Notes under the pieces: model-generated | Database searches by the model: none | What the model was told of the DNA's origin: nothing | What the model saw: the letters and a program-made list of their open reading frames with translations, nothing else | Program-made: the position numbers and the translations under genes | Source of the DNA: Azospirillum brasilense | GTDB lineage: Bacteria > Pseudomonadota > Alphaproteobacteria > Azospirillales > Azospirillaceae | Assembly: GCF_008365405.1 (NCBI RefSeq) | Contig: NZ_QOKV01000002.1 | Coordinates: 434,001 to 498,000, forward strand | Direction of reading: 5' to 3' | DNA length: 64,000 nt | In this document: piece by piece, positions 26,539-36,419 of the stretch | How the letters are laid out: each line of letters begins with the position of its first letter | Position numbering within the stretch: position 1 is the stretch's first letter

Positions 26539-26590
26539 CTTCGCACCATAGGGCCGCGGTTCGTCGCGGCCGAAGGAATCAGGTGCGAAG
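26539..26590 (+). promoter_or_regulatory. Nested leader hairpin reaching the ttrB ribosome-binding site
   Basis: Outer stem CTTCGCACC (26539-26547) / GGTGCGAAG (26582-26590) encloses a second stem GGCCGCG (26552-26558) / CGCGGCC (26565-26571). The only purine-rich site before the ttrB ATG, GAAGAGG (26587-26593), overlaps the outer 3' arm, so folding could hide it. Confidence 0.45.
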
Positions 26591-26599
26591 AGGCCAGCC

Positions 26600-27352
26600 A
26601 TGGACCGATCAAGGCGCAACTTCTGCCTCGGCGCCGGTGCCGCGACCATCGGCGCCGCGACGGTGGCCGCGATGCCCGCCGCCGCAGCCCCCGGCGCTGC
26701 GGCGCTGCGCCGGGACGGCGATCCGGCGCACCGTTGGGCGATGGTGGTGGACGTGGGCAAATGCGTGGGCTGCCAAGCCTGCACGGTCGCCTGCATCATG
26801 GAGAACGATGTCCCGGAAAGCAGCTTCCGCACCATCGTCTCCACTTATGAAGTGACCGAGCAGGGCAAGGCCGGCAGCTACATGCTGCCGCGCCTGTGCA
26901 ACCATTGCGAGAACCCGCCCTGCATCCCGGTCTGTCCGACCGGCGCGACCTTCCAGCGCCGGGACGGCATCGTCGTCGTGGACAACACCGTCTGCGTCGG
27001 CTGCGCCTATTGCGTCCAGGCCTGCCCCTACGACGCGCGCTTCATCAACCACGAGACCCAGACCGCCGACAAATGCACCTTCTGCGTCCACCGCGTGGAG
27101 GCCGGGCTGCTGCCCGCCTGCGTGGAGACCTGCGTCGGCGGCGCCCGCGTCTTCGGTGACCTGAACGATCCGGACAGCGCCGTCGCCGCCTTGGTCCGCG
27201 ACGAGAACCCCAAGGTGCTGAAGCCGGAGCAGGGGACCCAGCCGCGCGTCTTCTACCTCGGCCTCGATCCCCGCTTCCAGGGCAAGGTCGACGGAACGCC
27301 GACGCTCTGGCGGCCCAGCAGCCAGCCCCATGCCGAGAAGGAGCACGCGTGA
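26600..27352 (+). CDS. ttrB: Tetrathionate reductase iron-sulfur subunit TtrB
   Basis: 250 residues. A twin-arginine signal MDRSRRNFCLGAGAATIGAA suggests Tat export as part of a folded complex. Sixteen cysteines in four clusters (CVGCQACTVAC; CNHCENPPCIPVC; CVGCAYCVQAC; CTFCVHRVEAGLLPACVETC) bind four [4Fe-4S] centres that pass electrons from the membrane subunit to the molybdenum subunit. Gene order ttrB-ttrC-ttrA matches the Salmonella ttr operon. The stop overlaps the next start. Confidence 0.88.
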   Translation: MDRSRRNFCLGAGAATIGAATVAAMPAAAAPGAAALRRDGDPAHRWAMVVDVGKCVGCQACTVACIMENDVPESSFRTIVSTYEVTEQGKAGSYMLPRLCNHCENPPCIPVCPTGATFQRRDGIVVVDNTVCVGCAYCVQACPYDARFINHETQTADKCTFCVHRVEAGLLPACVETCVGGARVFGDLNDPDSAVAALVRDENPKVLKPEQGTQPRVFYLGLDPRFQGKVDGTPTLWRPSSQPHAEKEHA

Positions 27353-28485
27353 TGGACAACCACATCGTCGAGGTCATCAACGTGACCCGCGAGGTCGCGT
27401 GGCTTCCCTGGGCCGTTCAATATTTCTTCCTGATCGGCCTGTCGGTCGGCGGCCTTCTGCTCAGCCTGCCCGGCTACGCCTTCGCTCGACAGGACTGGCG
27501 TGCGCTGGGGCGCACCGCGCTGCTGGTGGCGCTGACCTGCGGGCTGGCCGCCCCGGTGGCGCTGCTGTCGGACCTGCATCAGCCGGGCCGCTTCTGGCAC
27601 TTCTACGTCGTGCTGCGCCCGACCTCCTGGATGTGGTGGGGCTCCGTCTTCATCCCCCTCTACGTCACCGGCCTGCTGGTCTACGGCTGGGCGTGTTTCC
27701 GCGAGGAGTTGCAGGCGCATGGCCGGGTGGACAGCCGCTTGGCCACGCTCTACCGGCTGGCGTCGCTGGGCGGCGGGCGCAACGACGCGCTGATCCGCGC
27801 CGCCGGCCTCTTCGCCCTGGCCGGCGCGTTCCTCGTCGCCCTCTACACCGGGGCGGAGGTCGCGGTGGTCAAGGCGCGCCCGTTGTGGCACACGCCCTTC
27901 CTGCCCGTACAGTTCCTGATGACCGCGCTGGCCGGCGCCGCCGGTCTGGTGCTGGTGCTGAACCGCTTCGCCGCCGGCAACGACCGCGCGGTGGAGGTGC
28001 GGGCCAACCGGCTGCTCGCCGGCGTCCTGGGCGGCGTCATGCTGGTCGGCGGGCTGTGGCTGGCGCTCGGCCTGTTCGGGCTGGACGCCACCCACGCGGA
28101 GGCGCTGGGCAGCGTCGCCGGGTCTGAGGCGTGGCGAGTCACCGCCGTCTGGGCCGTCGCCGCCACCGCTCTGCCCTTCGTCATCGCCATCGCCAAGCCC
28201 GCCGGGACGGGGCTGCTGACCGGGCTGATCGCCCTGCACGGCGCCTGGATGTTCCGCTGGACCGTGTTCATCGGCGGCCAGACGGTGCCGAAGACCGGCG
28301 CCGGCTTCTACGACTACGCGCTGCCCGCCGGTCCGGAGGGGCTGCTGGGGATCGTCGGCACGGCGGGACTCTGGCTGTTCCTGCTGATCGCCCTCACCGC
28401 CATCCTGCCTTCCCCGCGCCGCCCGGCGCCCGCTCCGGCCCGCGCCCCCCAGGCGCCCGCCGGAACCGTGGCCGCCGCCGAGTGA
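27352..28485 (+). CDS. ttrC: Tetrathionate reductase membrane subunit TtrC (NrfD family)
   Basis: 377 residues from ATG 27352, which overlaps the ttrB stop; a GTG directly before is possible. About nine hydrophobic helices, with WLPWAVQYFFLIGLSVGGLLL first and LSDLHQPGRFWHFYVVLRPTSWMWWGS, the conserved NrfD/PsrC quinol-site loop, next. It anchors the periplasmic TtrAB in the membrane and oxidises quinol. Followed after 14 bases by ttrA. Confidence 0.87.
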   Translation: MDNHIVEVINVTREVAWLPWAVQYFFLIGLSVGGLLLSLPGYAFARQDWRALGRTALLVALTCGLAAPVALLSDLHQPGRFWHFYVVLRPTSWMWWGSVFIPLYVTGLLVYGWACFREELQAHGRVDSRLATLYRLASLGGGRNDALIRAAGLFALAGAFLVALYTGAEVAVVKARPLWHTPFLPVQFLMTALAGAAGLVLVLNRFAAGNDRAVEVRANRLLAGVLGGVMLVGGLWLALGLFGLDATHAEALGSVAGSEAWRVTAVWAVAATALPFVIAIAKPAGTGLLTGLIALHGAWMFRWTVFIGGQTVPKTGAGFYDYALPAGPEGLLGIVGTAGLWLFLLIALTAILPSPRRPAPAPARAPQAPAGTVAAAE

Positions 28486-28499
28486 ACGGAGCAACCATC

Positions 28500-31400
28500 A
28501 TGTCGATTTCCCGTCGCCTTCTCCTGAAGACCAGCGCCGCGGGCGGCGCGCTCGCCGCCTTCGCGGGTGGCTTCTCCGACACCGGGCGCAAGCTCGTGAA
28601 GGGCGCCTGGGCCGGTGACAAGCCCGACCACGCCATCTCCGGCAATGCCCCGGCCCCGGAATTCCGCGTCGATCCGGCGACCGGCTACCTTACCCCGACG
28701 TCGGGCCAGATCGTCGCCAACGTCGCCTGCCTCGGCTGCACCACGCTGTGCGGCGTCCGTGTCCGGGTGGATGTGGAGAAGAACACGGTGCTGCGCGTCG
28801 CCGGCAACCCCTACAGCCCGCTGTCCACCGATCCCTTCCTGCCCTATGGCACGCCGATCAGGGAGAGCTTCAAGTCGCTGTCGCGGCTCGACGAGAAGGG
28901 GCTGAAGGGCCGCTCGACCGCCTGTGGGCGGGGCAACGCGGCGCTGGAGATGCTGACCTCGCCCTTCCGCGTCGCCACGCCGATGAGGCGGGTCGGCCCG
29001 CGCGGCTCCGGCCGGTGGGAACCCATCGCCTTCGACCGTCTGGTCGAGGAGATCGCGGAGGGCGGCGACCTGTTCGGCGAAGGCCCGGTGCCCGGCCTGC
29101 GGGCCTTGCGCGACCTGAAGACGCCCATCGACCCGGCCGCACCCGAGTTGGGGCCGAAGGTCAATCAGGTGGCCCTGCTGTCGTCGGTCAACGACGGGCG
29201 GGAGCCCTTCGTGCGGCGCTTTTTCAACCAGGCGCTGGGGACCATCAACTTCGTCGGCCACGGCTCCTACTGCGGCGGCGCCTACCGCTCCGGTTCGGGG
29301 GCGGTGTTCGGCGACGCCAAGAAGATGCCGCACGCCAAGCCGGACCTGCAGAACGCCGAGTTCGTGCTGTTCATCGGCACCGCCCCGTCGAACGCCGGCA
29401 ACCCGTTCAAGCGGCAGGCCATGCTGCTCGCCAAGGGGCGGACGGACGGCGTCCTGAACTACGTCGTCGTCGATCCGGTGCTGACCAACGCCGACAACCG
29501 CGCGGCGGCGGAGCGGTCCAACTGGATTCCCATCCGGCCCGGCACCGACGGCGCCTTGGTCATGGGCATGATGCGCTGGATGTTCGAGAACGGGCGCATC
29601 GACGCCAATTACCTGTCCCAGCCCAACGGCAAGGCGGCGGAGGCGGCGGGCGAGGCCGGCTGGTGCAACGCCACCCATCTGGTGATCCAGCAGGCGGGCC
29701 ACCCGCGCGACGGGCGGATGCTGCGCGCCTCCGACCTCGGCTGGGTGACGCTGGACGAGACGGAGCGCTACGGCGCCAAGGACGCCTTCGTCGTGCTCGA
29801 CCCCGCCGGCACGCCGGTGGCCCACGACGCGCTGACGGGACCGGCCGCGCTGTTCCATGGCGGGACGGTGACGACCCCGGCGGGCGACGTCGCGGTGAAG
29901 ACCGGCCTGACCCTGCTGCGCGAGCAGGCGATGCGGCTCGACCTCGCCGGCTACGCCGACGCCTGCGGCATCCCCGCCGACGTCATCGCCGGTCTGGCGC
30001 GGGAGTTCACCAGCCACGGCAAGAAGGCCGCCGCCAACACCCACGGCGGCATGATGGCCGGCAACGGCTTCTACAACGCCTTCGGCGTGGTGACGCTGAA
30101 CACGCTGATCGGCAACCTCAACTGGAAGGGCGGCACCATCTTCGGCGGCGGGCGCTTCCCGGACGAGCAGGACGGCCCGCGCTACAAGCTGGCGAGCTTC
30201 CCTGGGCAGGTGAAGCCCTCCGGCACGCCGATCAGCCGCCCCGTCCCCTACGAGAAATCCAGCGAGTTCAAGGCGAAGAAGGAGGCGGGCAAACCCTATC
30301 CGGCCAAGGCGCCCTGGTACCCCAACGCCCCGCAGCTCACCACCGAGTATCTGACCAGCGGCGTGGTGGACGGCTACCCGTACCCGCTGAAGGCCCTGTT
30401 CCTGTGGAACAGCAACCCGGTCTACGGCATCCCCGGCGTCCGCGCCCAGGTGGAGGCGAAGCTGCGCGACCCCAAGGCGCTGCCGCTGATCGTCGCCATC
30501 GACCCCTTCATCAACGAAACCACGGCCTTCGCCGACTACATCATCCCCGACACCGTGCTGTACGAGACCTGGGGCTGGGCGTCCCCCTGGGCGGGTGTGC
30601 CGACCAAGACCTCGACGGCGCGCTGGCCGGTGGTGACGCCGCGCACCGAACCGCTGCCGGAGGGCCGGCACGTCCAGATGGAGACCTTCCTGATCGCCCT
30701 CGCGAAGCGGCTGGGCCTGCCCGGCTTCGGCCCCGACGCCATTGCCGACATGGAGGGCAACACCCACCCGCTGGAGCGGCCCGAGGACTGGTACCTGCGC
30801 GGCGGCGCCAACATCGCGTGGCTGGGCAAGCAGCCGGTGCCCGACGCCTCGGACGAGGACATCGCCCTGTCCGGCGTCGCCCGCGTCTTGCCGGCGCTCC
30901 AGGCGGTGCTGAAGGAGGAGGAGTGGCGCAAGGTCGCCTTCATCCTTGCGCGCGGCGGGCGCTACCAGAACCAGGCGGAGGGGTTCGAGGGCGACAAGGC
31001 CACACACCGCTTCAAGAACGGATTGCTGGTCTACAACGAGGCGGTCGGCGCGGCGAAGAGCAGCGTCACCGGCAAGCGCTGGACCGGCACCGCCGCCTGG
31101 ACGCCCCCGGCCTTCGCCGACGGCACGCCGATGCGGCAGGTCCACACGGTGGAGGACTGGCCCTTCCAGCTCATCAGCTCGAAATCGGTGCTGGTCAGCG
31201 CCTACACCATCGCGGCCAGCCGCCTGCGCCACCTGCACCCGGAGAACCCGGTCGGCATCAACGCGGAGGACGCGCGGCGACTGGGCATCGCCACCGGCGA
31301 CCGCATCCGCATCGCCACACCGGGCGGGGCGGAGCTGGCGACCGCCATCGTCCGGCACGGCGTGATGCCCGGCGTTCTGGCCGTCGAGCACGGCTTCGGC

Positions 31401-31607
31401 CACAAGGAGTTCGGCGCGCGGGCGCACGTCATCGGCGGCCACAGCCAGCCGGTGGTGCCGGAGATCGGGGCGGGGGTGAACATCAACGACCTCGGCCTGC
31501 ACGACCCGACCCGTCCGGGCGCCTCAGTCTGGGTCGATCCCATCGCCGGAACGGCGGTGCGCCAGGGCCTTCCCGCCAAGCTGGAGCGGGTGGCCGCGGC
31601 GGCGTGA
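28500..31607 (+). CDS. ttrA: Tetrathionate reductase molybdopterin subunit TtrA
   Basis: 1035 residues, close to the ~1020 of Salmonella TtrA. A Tat signal with SRRLLLK begins the chain. The [4Fe-4S] cysteines are CLGCTTLCGVRVRV with a distant ACGRGNA; VLRVAGNPYSPLSTDPF follows, as in TtrA. The region GSYCGGAYRSGSGAVFG holds the probable Cys ligand of molybdenum. The last ~120 residues form the molydopterin-binding domain. It reduces tetrathionate to thiosulfate in the periplasm. Related sulfur, arsenate or selenate reductases are alternatives, but B-C-A order and N-terminal motifs favour Ttr. A bidirectional terminator follows. Confidence 0.87.
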   Translation: MSISRRLLLKTSAAGGALAAFAGGFSDTGRKLVKGAWAGDKPDHAISGNAPAPEFRVDPATGYLTPTSGQIVANVACLGCTTLCGVRVRVDVEKNTVLRVAGNPYSPLSTDPFLPYGTPIRESFKSLSRLDEKGLKGRSTACGRGNAALEMLTSPFRVATPMRRVGPRGSGRWEPIAFDRLVEEIAEGGDLFGEGPVPGLRALRDLKTPIDPAAPELGPKVNQVALLSSVNDGREPFVRRFFNQALGTINFVGHGSYCGGAYRSGSGAVFGDAKKMPHAKPDLQNAEFVLFIGTAPSNAGNPFKRQAMLLAKGRTDGVLNYVVVDPVLTNADNRAAAERSNWIPIRPGTDGALVMGMMRWMFENGRIDANYLSQPNGKAAEAAGEAGWCNATHLVIQQAGHPRDGRMLRASDLGWVTLDETERYGAKDAFVVLDPAGTPVAHDALTGPAALFHGGTVTTPAGDVAVKTGLTLLREQAMRLDLAGYADACGIPADVIAGLAREFTSHGKKAAANTHGGMMAGNGFYNAFGVVTLNTLIGNLNWKGGTIFGGGRFPDEQDGPRYKLASFPGQVKPSGTPISRPVPYEKSSEFKAKKEAGKPYPAKAPWYPNAPQLTTEYLTSGVVDGYPYPLKALFLWNSNPVYGIPGVRAQVEAKLRDPKALPLIVAIDPFINETTAFADYIIPDTVLYETWGWASPWAGVPTKTSTARWPVVTPRTEPLPEGRHVQMETFLIALAKRLGLPGFGPDAIADMEGNTHPLERPEDWYLRGGANIAWLGKQPVPDASDEDIALSGVARVLPALQAVLKEEEWRKVAFILARGGRYQNQAEGFEGDKATHRFKNGLLVYNEAVGAAKSSVTGKRWTGTAAWTPPAFADGTPMRQVHTVEDWPFQLISSKSVLVSAYTIAASRLRHLHPENPVGINAEDARRLGIATGDRIRIATPGGAELATAIVRHGVMPGVLAVEHGFGHKEFGARAHVIGGHSQPVVPEIGAGVNINDLGLHDPTRPGASVWVDPIAGTAVRQGLPAKLERVAAAA

Positions 31608-31609
31608 GC

Positions 31610-31634
31610 CATCGGGGGCTGCGGCCCCCCGATG
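31610..31634. terminator. Bidirectional terminator between ttrA and the helicase gene
   Basis: CATCGGGGG (31610-31618) and CCCCCGATG (31626-31634) form a perfect 9-bp stem with a 7-base loop in the gap between two convergent stop codons. Confidence 0.65.
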
Positions 31635-31644
31635 CTTCAGCCCG

Positions 31645-32841
31645 TCACGCGTCGAGTTCCGGCATCCGCCAGTTCCCGCCGAGATCGGCGTTGCGCAGCA
31701 GCAGGAACAGCTCGTCCTGCGAGCGGGTGACGGCGGTGTAGAGCCAGCGCCACCTGTGCTCGCGGAAGGCGGCGGAATCGTCGAGCACGGTGACCGACGG
31801 GAACTCCGATCCCTGGGCGGAATGGCAGGTGATCATCCAGGCCCAATCGAACTGCTGCACGTCGCGCTCCACCCGCGGCGCCTTGGTCTCGCCGCTGTAG
31901 TGGGCCTGGAACATCCAGGGATGGACCATCAGCTTGCTGCGGGGCTTCACTTCGTCCTCCATATGGACGCCGAGCGACCACAGCCCGTCCTGGCGCCCCC
32001 GCCCCTCCGCCGCCGGGCGGGTCAGCGTGCCGATCATGCCGTTGAACAACCCCTCCTCGCGGTCGTTGCGGCGGCAGATCACCCGCTCGCCGGCCTGGGG
32101 CATCACCGTGTCGAAGCCGTGGCGGGTGCGGATGCGGCGGGTGAAGTCGGTGCGCACGCGGTGGGTGCCGCAGATGGTCTGGGTGTCCACCCGCAGGGCC
32201 AGCGGCTCGGTCACCCGGTTCAGCGGCAGGACATGGGCGTTCCCGGCGGTGCCGAAGCGGCGCGGCAGCTCCTGCCGGCGCAGCAGATGGGCGAGCCGGA
32301 TCACCGGGCTCTCCCGCGCCGTTCGGTGCGGCTCGACCAGCCGGAAATCCGGCTCGCCCTTGGTCAGCGTGCCCTGGCCAGTCACCGGGGGAAGCTGGTA
32401 GTCGTCGGCGATCATCAGGATCTTCTTGCCGGAGCGCAGCAGGTCGCCCGCCACATCGTCCCCGACCATCGAGCCCTCGTCGCAGACGATCAGGTCGGCC
32501 TCGGCGAACTTGCCCTCCGACCGGCGGGCGAAGAACAGTTCGCCGGTATCGTCGTCCTGCCGCGGCGCGTAGATCAGCGAATGCAGCGTCGCCGCCCGGT
32601 CGATGCCCTTGCGGCGCAGCACCTGCGCCGCCTTGCCGGTGGGCGCGCCGACCACGAAATTCTCCAGGTTGCGGCGGTCCTGGAGGTGGTCCAGCGCGAA
32701 GACGGTGGTCTTGGTCTTGCCGGTCCCGGCCTCGCCGGCCAGCCAGAACATCTGGGGGGCCGCAGGGTCGGCGTACCAGGCGTCGATGGCCTGGATCGCC
32801 CGGAACTGCTCGTCGGTCGGGGTGTCGGTGGTGCTGGGCAT
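31645..32841 (-). CDS. RecD-like superfamily 1 DNA helicase / AAA ATPase
   Basis: 398 residues from MPSTTDTPTDEQFRAIQAIDAWY; the frame continues upstream to 32904 but that part is Pro/Arg-rich and unlike the family. Walker A is LAGEAGTGKTKTT (~34-46), motif II is IVCDEGSMVG, motif III DDYQLPPV, and the C-terminal motifs are ICRRNDREEGLFNGMIGTL, WMITCHSAQGSEFPSV and YTAVTRSQDEL, the UvrD_C_2 set of RecD-like proteins. It is much shorter than RecD and lacks its N-terminal region, resembling phage Dda-type helicases. It is not in an obvious repair operon; role unknown. Confidence 0.82.
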   Translation of the reverse strand: MPSTTDTPTDEQFRAIQAIDAWYADPAAPQMFWLAGEAGTGKTKTTVFALDHLQDRRNLENFVVGAPTGKAAQVLRRKGIDRAATLHSLIYAPRQDDDTGELFFARRSEGKFAEADLIVCDEGSMVGDDVAGDLLRSGKKILMIADDYQLPPVTGQGTLTKGEPDFRLVEPHRTARESPVIRLAHLLRRQELPRRFGTAGNAHVLPLNRVTEPLALRVDTQTICGTHRVRTDFTRRIRTRHGFDTVMPQAGERVICRRNDREEGLFNGMIGTLTRPAAEGRGRQDGLWSLGVHMEDEVKPRSKLMVHPWMFQAHYSGETKAPRVERDVQQFDWAWMITCHSAQGSEFPSVTVLDDSAAFREHRWRWLYTAVTRSQDELFLLLRNADLGGNWRMPELDA

Positions 32842-32907
32842 GGAGCGCGGGGGAGGGGGGCTGCTGGGCGGGACACAGTAGCCTGCCCGGCGGCCCGCGG
32901 CCAAGCC

Positions 32908-34101
32908 TTACGGCTCCGAACGAAAAGGCCCGCTGATGAGGCGCCGCAGGCCGGCGAACAGGGTCAGCCCGCCTGACACCACCCCGACATAGACGAACAG
33001 CGCGTCGTGCCCAAACCACTCCATGGCCGCCGTCGCCAGCAGCGGTCCGAGGGCCGCCCCCAATGCCCAGGCGAGCAGCAGCGCGCTGGCCAGCGGCACC
33101 GTCTCCTCCGCCGTCACATGGTCGTTGGCGTGGGCCACGCAGATCGCGTAGAGCGACAGGGCGGCGCTGCCCCACAGGGTGAACAGCCCCAACAGCACGG
33201 TCTGCGGCGCCGCGCCGCCCGGCGGGTTGGCGAAGGCGGCGATCAGGAAGGCGGCGACCATCGCCACCGCGGACACCGCGAAGATCACCAGCCGCCGATC
33301 GTGGCGGTCCGACAGCCGGCCGATCGGCCATTGCAGCACCACGCTGCCGACCTGGATGCCCGACATGATCAGCGCGACCCCGGCGGCGGGCAGGGCCAGC
33401 CCGGCGAGCCAGGCCGGGCCGATGCCGGTGACCGCGGTGTTGCACAGGCCCACCATCAGACAGCCGGCGAAGGCCACCGGCGCCCGCCGCACATACTGCC
33501 AGGGCGAGGGCGCCGGCCCCTTCGGCGCGGCGCTGGCCGGCGGGCGGATCACCGCCACCGGCACCAGCGACAGGCCGTAGCAGCCCGCCGCCAGCACGGT
33601 CAGCCAGAGCGCCGAGAGGTCCGGGCTGGCGAGCAGCATCTGGCCGCCGATCACCGCCACCTTGCAGGCGATCATGTAGAGGGAGAAGACGCTGCCCCGC
33701 GATCCCGGCGGCGACAGGGTGGCCAGCCCGCTTTCCGCGACAGTGAGCATCCCGACATAGGACACCCCCATCAGCAGCCGCAGCCCCACCCAGGCCTGGG
33801 CGTCGGGCAGCAGGTTCAGCAGCAGCGTGGCGGCGGCGGCGAGCAGGCCGAAGGCGGCGAAGGACCACACCCCGCCCACCCGGCGGATCATCCAGGGCGC
33901 CGCCCAGCAGCCCAGCACGAAGCCGACCGAATAGGCCGATGCCACCGCCCCGACCACCAGCGGCGGTGCCGCCGCCTCGGCGAGGCGGAGCGGCAGCAGG
34001 ATTTGCAGGATGCCGTTGGCGACCTGGATGACGCAGACGCCGAGGATCAGCGCGGCCAGCACCATGAGCGGCGAGGCGGGCGCCCGTTGGGTGTGGGGCA
34101 A
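32908..34101 (-). CDS. MFS transporter (YcaD-like)
   Basis: 397 residues from a TTG at 34101; an ATG at 34065 gives 385 residues and neither has a good ribosome-binding site. Twelve hydrophobic helices. VVGAVASAYSVGFVLGCWAAPWMIRRVGG is the helix 2-3 loop region and WPIGRLSDRHDRR the matching loop of the second half, the usual MFS signature. The substrate is unknown. It ends 66 bases after the helicase start, in the same direction, and starts 13 bases after the ABC ATPase gene, so it could be the last gene of the ABC operon. Confidence 0.8.
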   Translation of the reverse strand: MPHTQRAPASPLMVLAALILGVCVIQVANGILQILLPLRLAEAAAPPLVVGAVASAYSVGFVLGCWAAPWMIRRVGGVWSFAAFGLLAAAATLLLNLLPDAQAWVGLRLLMGVSYVGMLTVAESGLATLSPPGSRGSVFSLYMIACKVAVIGGQMLLASPDLSALWLTVLAAGCYGLSLVPVAVIRPPASAAPKGPAPSPWQYVRRAPVAFAGCLMVGLCNTAVTGIGPAWLAGLALPAAGVALIMSGIQVGSVVLQWPIGRLSDRHDRRLVIFAVSAVAMVAAFLIAAFANPPGGAAPQTVLLGLFTLWGSAALSLYAICVAHANDHVTAEETVPLASALLLAWALGAALGPLLATAAMEWFGHDALFVYVGVVSGGLTLFAGLRRLISGPFRSEP

Positions 34102-34114
34102 GATGGACGGGGCG

Positions 34115-34924
34115 TCAGTGGTTGCCGGGCAGGGTGTCCAGCGGGTCGTCGGCCGCCGGCTGCGGACGGGCGCCGGCCAGATGGCCGTCCACCAGCGCGC
34201 GCAGGAAGCCGCGGGTGCGCTCCTGGGTCGGGTTGGTGAAGATCTGCTCCGGCGAGCCGGATTCGACGATGCGCCCGTCGGCCATGACCACCACGGTGTC
34301 GGCGACCTCGCGGGCGAAGCCCATCTCGTGGGTCACCACCATCATGGTCATGCCTTCCTCGGCCAGCGTCTTCATGACCTGGAGCACCTCGCCGACCAGC
34401 TCGGGGTCGAGGGCGGAGGTCGGCTCGTCGAACAGCATCACCTTCGGCTTCATGGCGAGCGCGCGGGCGATGGCGGCGCGCTGCTTCTGCCCGCCCGACA
34501 AGGTGGACGGATAGACGTCGGCCTTGTCGTCCAGCCCCACCTTGCGCAGCAGCCCCATGGCCAGCTCCCGCGCCTCGGCCTTCGCCATGCCGCGCACCAC
34601 GACGGGGGCGCGCATGACGTTTTCCACCGTGGTCATGTGCGGGAACAGGTTGAAGGACTGGAAGACCATGCCGGTCTCGGCGCGCAGCGCGTTCAGCTCC
34701 TTGTCAGGCAGCGGCTTGCCGTCGGCGATGATGGTGCGGTGGTTGATGCGGATCTCGCCGCGGTCGGCGGTCTCCAGGCAGTTGCAGCAGCGCAGCAGCG
34801 TGCTCTTGCCCGAGCCGGACGGGCCGATGACCACGGTGGTGCGCGACGGCTGGACGGTCAGGCTGACGTCCTTCAGCACCTCGGTGCTGCCGAAGCTCTT
34901 GTAGACGTTGCGGATCTCGATCAC
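34115..34924 (-). CDS. Polar amino acid ABC transporter, ATP-binding protein
   Basis: 269 residues from a GTG. The Walker A is GPSGSGKST, the Q-loop is in [13 protein letters not shown], the signature is LSGGQKQR, Walker B is [12 protein letters not shown] and the switch His is in VVTHEMGF. This is the GlnQ/HisP class. It follows the permease by 4 bases and is the third gene of the operon SBP-permease-ATPase. Its divergent neighbour is hutG, so the substrate could be histidine or glutamate-like. Confidence 0.92.
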   Translation of the reverse strand: MIEIRNVYKSFGSTEVLKDVSLTVQPSRTTVVIGPSGSGKSTLLRCCNCLETADRGEIRINHRTIIADGKPLPDKELNALRAETGMVFQSFNLFPHMTTVENVMRAPVVVRGMAKAEARELAMGLLRKVGLDDKADVYPSTLSGGQKQRAAIARALAMKPKVMLFDEPTSALDPELVGEVLQVMKTLAEEGMTMMVVTHEMGFAREVADTVVVMADGRIVESGSPEQIFTNPTQERTRGFLRALVDGHLAGARPQPAADDPLDTLPGNH

Positions 34925-34928
34925 CGGC

Positions 34929-35591
34929 TTACCCTCTTTCCACGGTCATGCGCTTTTCGATCTGGCGCAGGATCCAGGTGGCCGCGTTGGTCAGCACGAA
35001 ATAGATCAGCGCCACCGCGATGTAGACCTCCAGCGCGCGGAAGCTGGTGGAGATGATGCGCTGCCCCTCGCGCATCACGTCGTCGATGGTCAGCAGCGAC
35101 ACCAGCGCCGAGTTCTTGATCAGCGCGATGGTCTCGTTGCCCAGCGGCGGCAGCATGCGGCGGAAGGCCTGCGGCAGCACCACCTCCCACATCGCCTCGC
35201 GGTAGGACATGCCGAGCGAGCGGGCGGCCTCCATCTGGCCGCGGTCGATCGACTGGATGGCGCCGCGCACCACCTCCGACACGTAGGAGCCGCTGTAGAT
35301 GCCGAGCCCGATCACGCCGCACAGCCACGCCGGCAGCAGGATGCCGAACTGTGGCAGGCCGAAGAACAGCAGGAACAGCTGCACCAGCAGCGGCGTGCCG
35401 CGGATGAAGGCGACATAGGCCGACGCGATGCCGTACAGCACGCGCCGCGCCGGGTTGAGGCGGATGATGCCGACGAGCAGGCCAAGCACGGCGCTGAGCA
35501 GGAAGGCCGCCGCGGTCACCTCGATGGTGACCACGGTGCCCTTCAGCAGCTCCGGCAACCCTCCCCAGACGGGGGCGAAGTCGAGCGTCAC
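34929..35591 (-). CDS. Polar amino acid ABC transporter permease
   Basis: 220 residues from a GTG, with five hydrophobic helices. The EAA loop is [30 protein letters not shown], typical of the HisMQ/GlnP permeases. Only one permease gene is present, so it should work as a homodimer. It lies between the binding protein and ATPase genes. Confidence 0.92.
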   Translation of the reverse strand: MTLDFAPVWGGLPELLKGTVVTIEVTAAAFLLSAVLGLLVGIIRLNPARRVLYGIASAYVAFIRGTPLLVQLFLLFFGLPQFGILLPAWLCGVIGLGIYSGSYVSEVVRGAIQSIDRGQMEAARSLGMSYREAMWEVVLPQAFRRMLPPLGNETIALIKNSALVSLLTIDDVMREGQRIISTSFRALEVYIAVALIYFVLTNAATWILRQIEKRMTVERG

Positions 35592-35621
35592 GGGAGGGGT
35601 CCTCCGTTCACGAAAAAACGA

Positions 35622-36419
35622 TCACTTCTTGGCTTCGAACCACTTGTCGACGAGCTTCTGGTAGGTGCCGTCGGCCTTCAGCTTGGCGATGGCGGCGTTC
35701 ACCTTGGTCACCAGCTCGGTGTTGTCCTTGCGCATGGCGAAGCCGTAATCCTCGGTGGTGAGCTGGTCGTCCAGCACCTTCACGGTCGGGTGCGTCTGGG
35801 CGTAGAGCTTGGCGGCGGGCTTGCCGGTCACCGCGACGTCGGTGCGGCCGGTCTCGACCTGCCCGAACATCTCGGCGTTGGTCTCGACCTCGACGATCTT
35901 GGTCTTCGGGAAATGCTCCTTCAGATGGACGACCGACTTGGTGCCGATCTGCACGGCGGCGGTCTTGCCTTCGAGGTCGGCCGGGCCCTTCACGGCGGCG
36001 TTGTTCGCCTTGACCATGATGACGAGGCCGCCCGGATAGTAGGTGTCGGAGAAGGCGACGACCTTGCGGCGCTCCTCCGTGATGTACATGGCCGAGGCGA
36101 TCATGTCGAAGCGGTTGGCCATCAGGCCGGGAATCAGGCCCTTGAAGTCGATGTCCACCCACTCGACGCCCTTGGTGGCGCCCAGCTCCTTGGCGATGGC
36201 CTCGACCAGCTCGATGTCGAAGCCGGTCTTCTTGCCGTCCTGCGAGAATTCGAAGGGCGCGAAGGTGGCGTCCACGCCGACGCGGAAGGTGCCGTTCTGC
36301 TTGATCGAGGCGATCACCGCGTCCTCGGCGCGCGCCGGGACGGACCCGGCCCCGACCATGGTGACGACCGCGGCGGCGGCGAAGGAGGCGGCGGCGAGAA
36401 ACTTACCGAAGGACTTCAT
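35622..36419 (-). CDS. Polar amino acid ABC transporter substrate-binding protein
   Basis: 265 residues with a Sec signal (MKSFGKFLAAASFAAAAVVTMV, cleavage likely after VPARA). The mature chain has the bacterial SBP family 3 features GTFRVGVDATFAPFEF, GFDIELVEAIAKELG and a C-terminal AIAKLKADGTYQKLVDKWF. It binds the amino acid in the periplasm and gives it to the permease. First gene of the leftward operon, divergent from hutG. Confidence 0.92.
   Translation of the reverse strand: MKSFGKFLAAASFAAAAVVTMVGAGSVPARAEDAVIASIKQNGTFRVGVDATFAPFEFSQDGKKTGFDIELVEAIAKELGATKGVEWVDIDFKGLIPGLMANRFDMIASAMYITEERRKVVAFSDTYYPGGLVIMVKANNAAVKGPADLEGKTAAVQIGTKSVVHLKEHFPKTKIVEVETNAEMFGQVETGRTDVAVTGKPAAKLYAQTHPTVKVLDDQLTTEDYGFAMRKDNTELVTKVNAAIAKLKADGTYQKLVDKWFEAKK

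Noticed and set aside
28314..31502. A very long open frame (about 1060 codons) on the minus strand opposite ttrA.
   Set aside because: It is a by-product of GC-rich third positions in ttrA; the product is His/Arg/Ala-rich with no domains, while the plus strand has a full TtrA.
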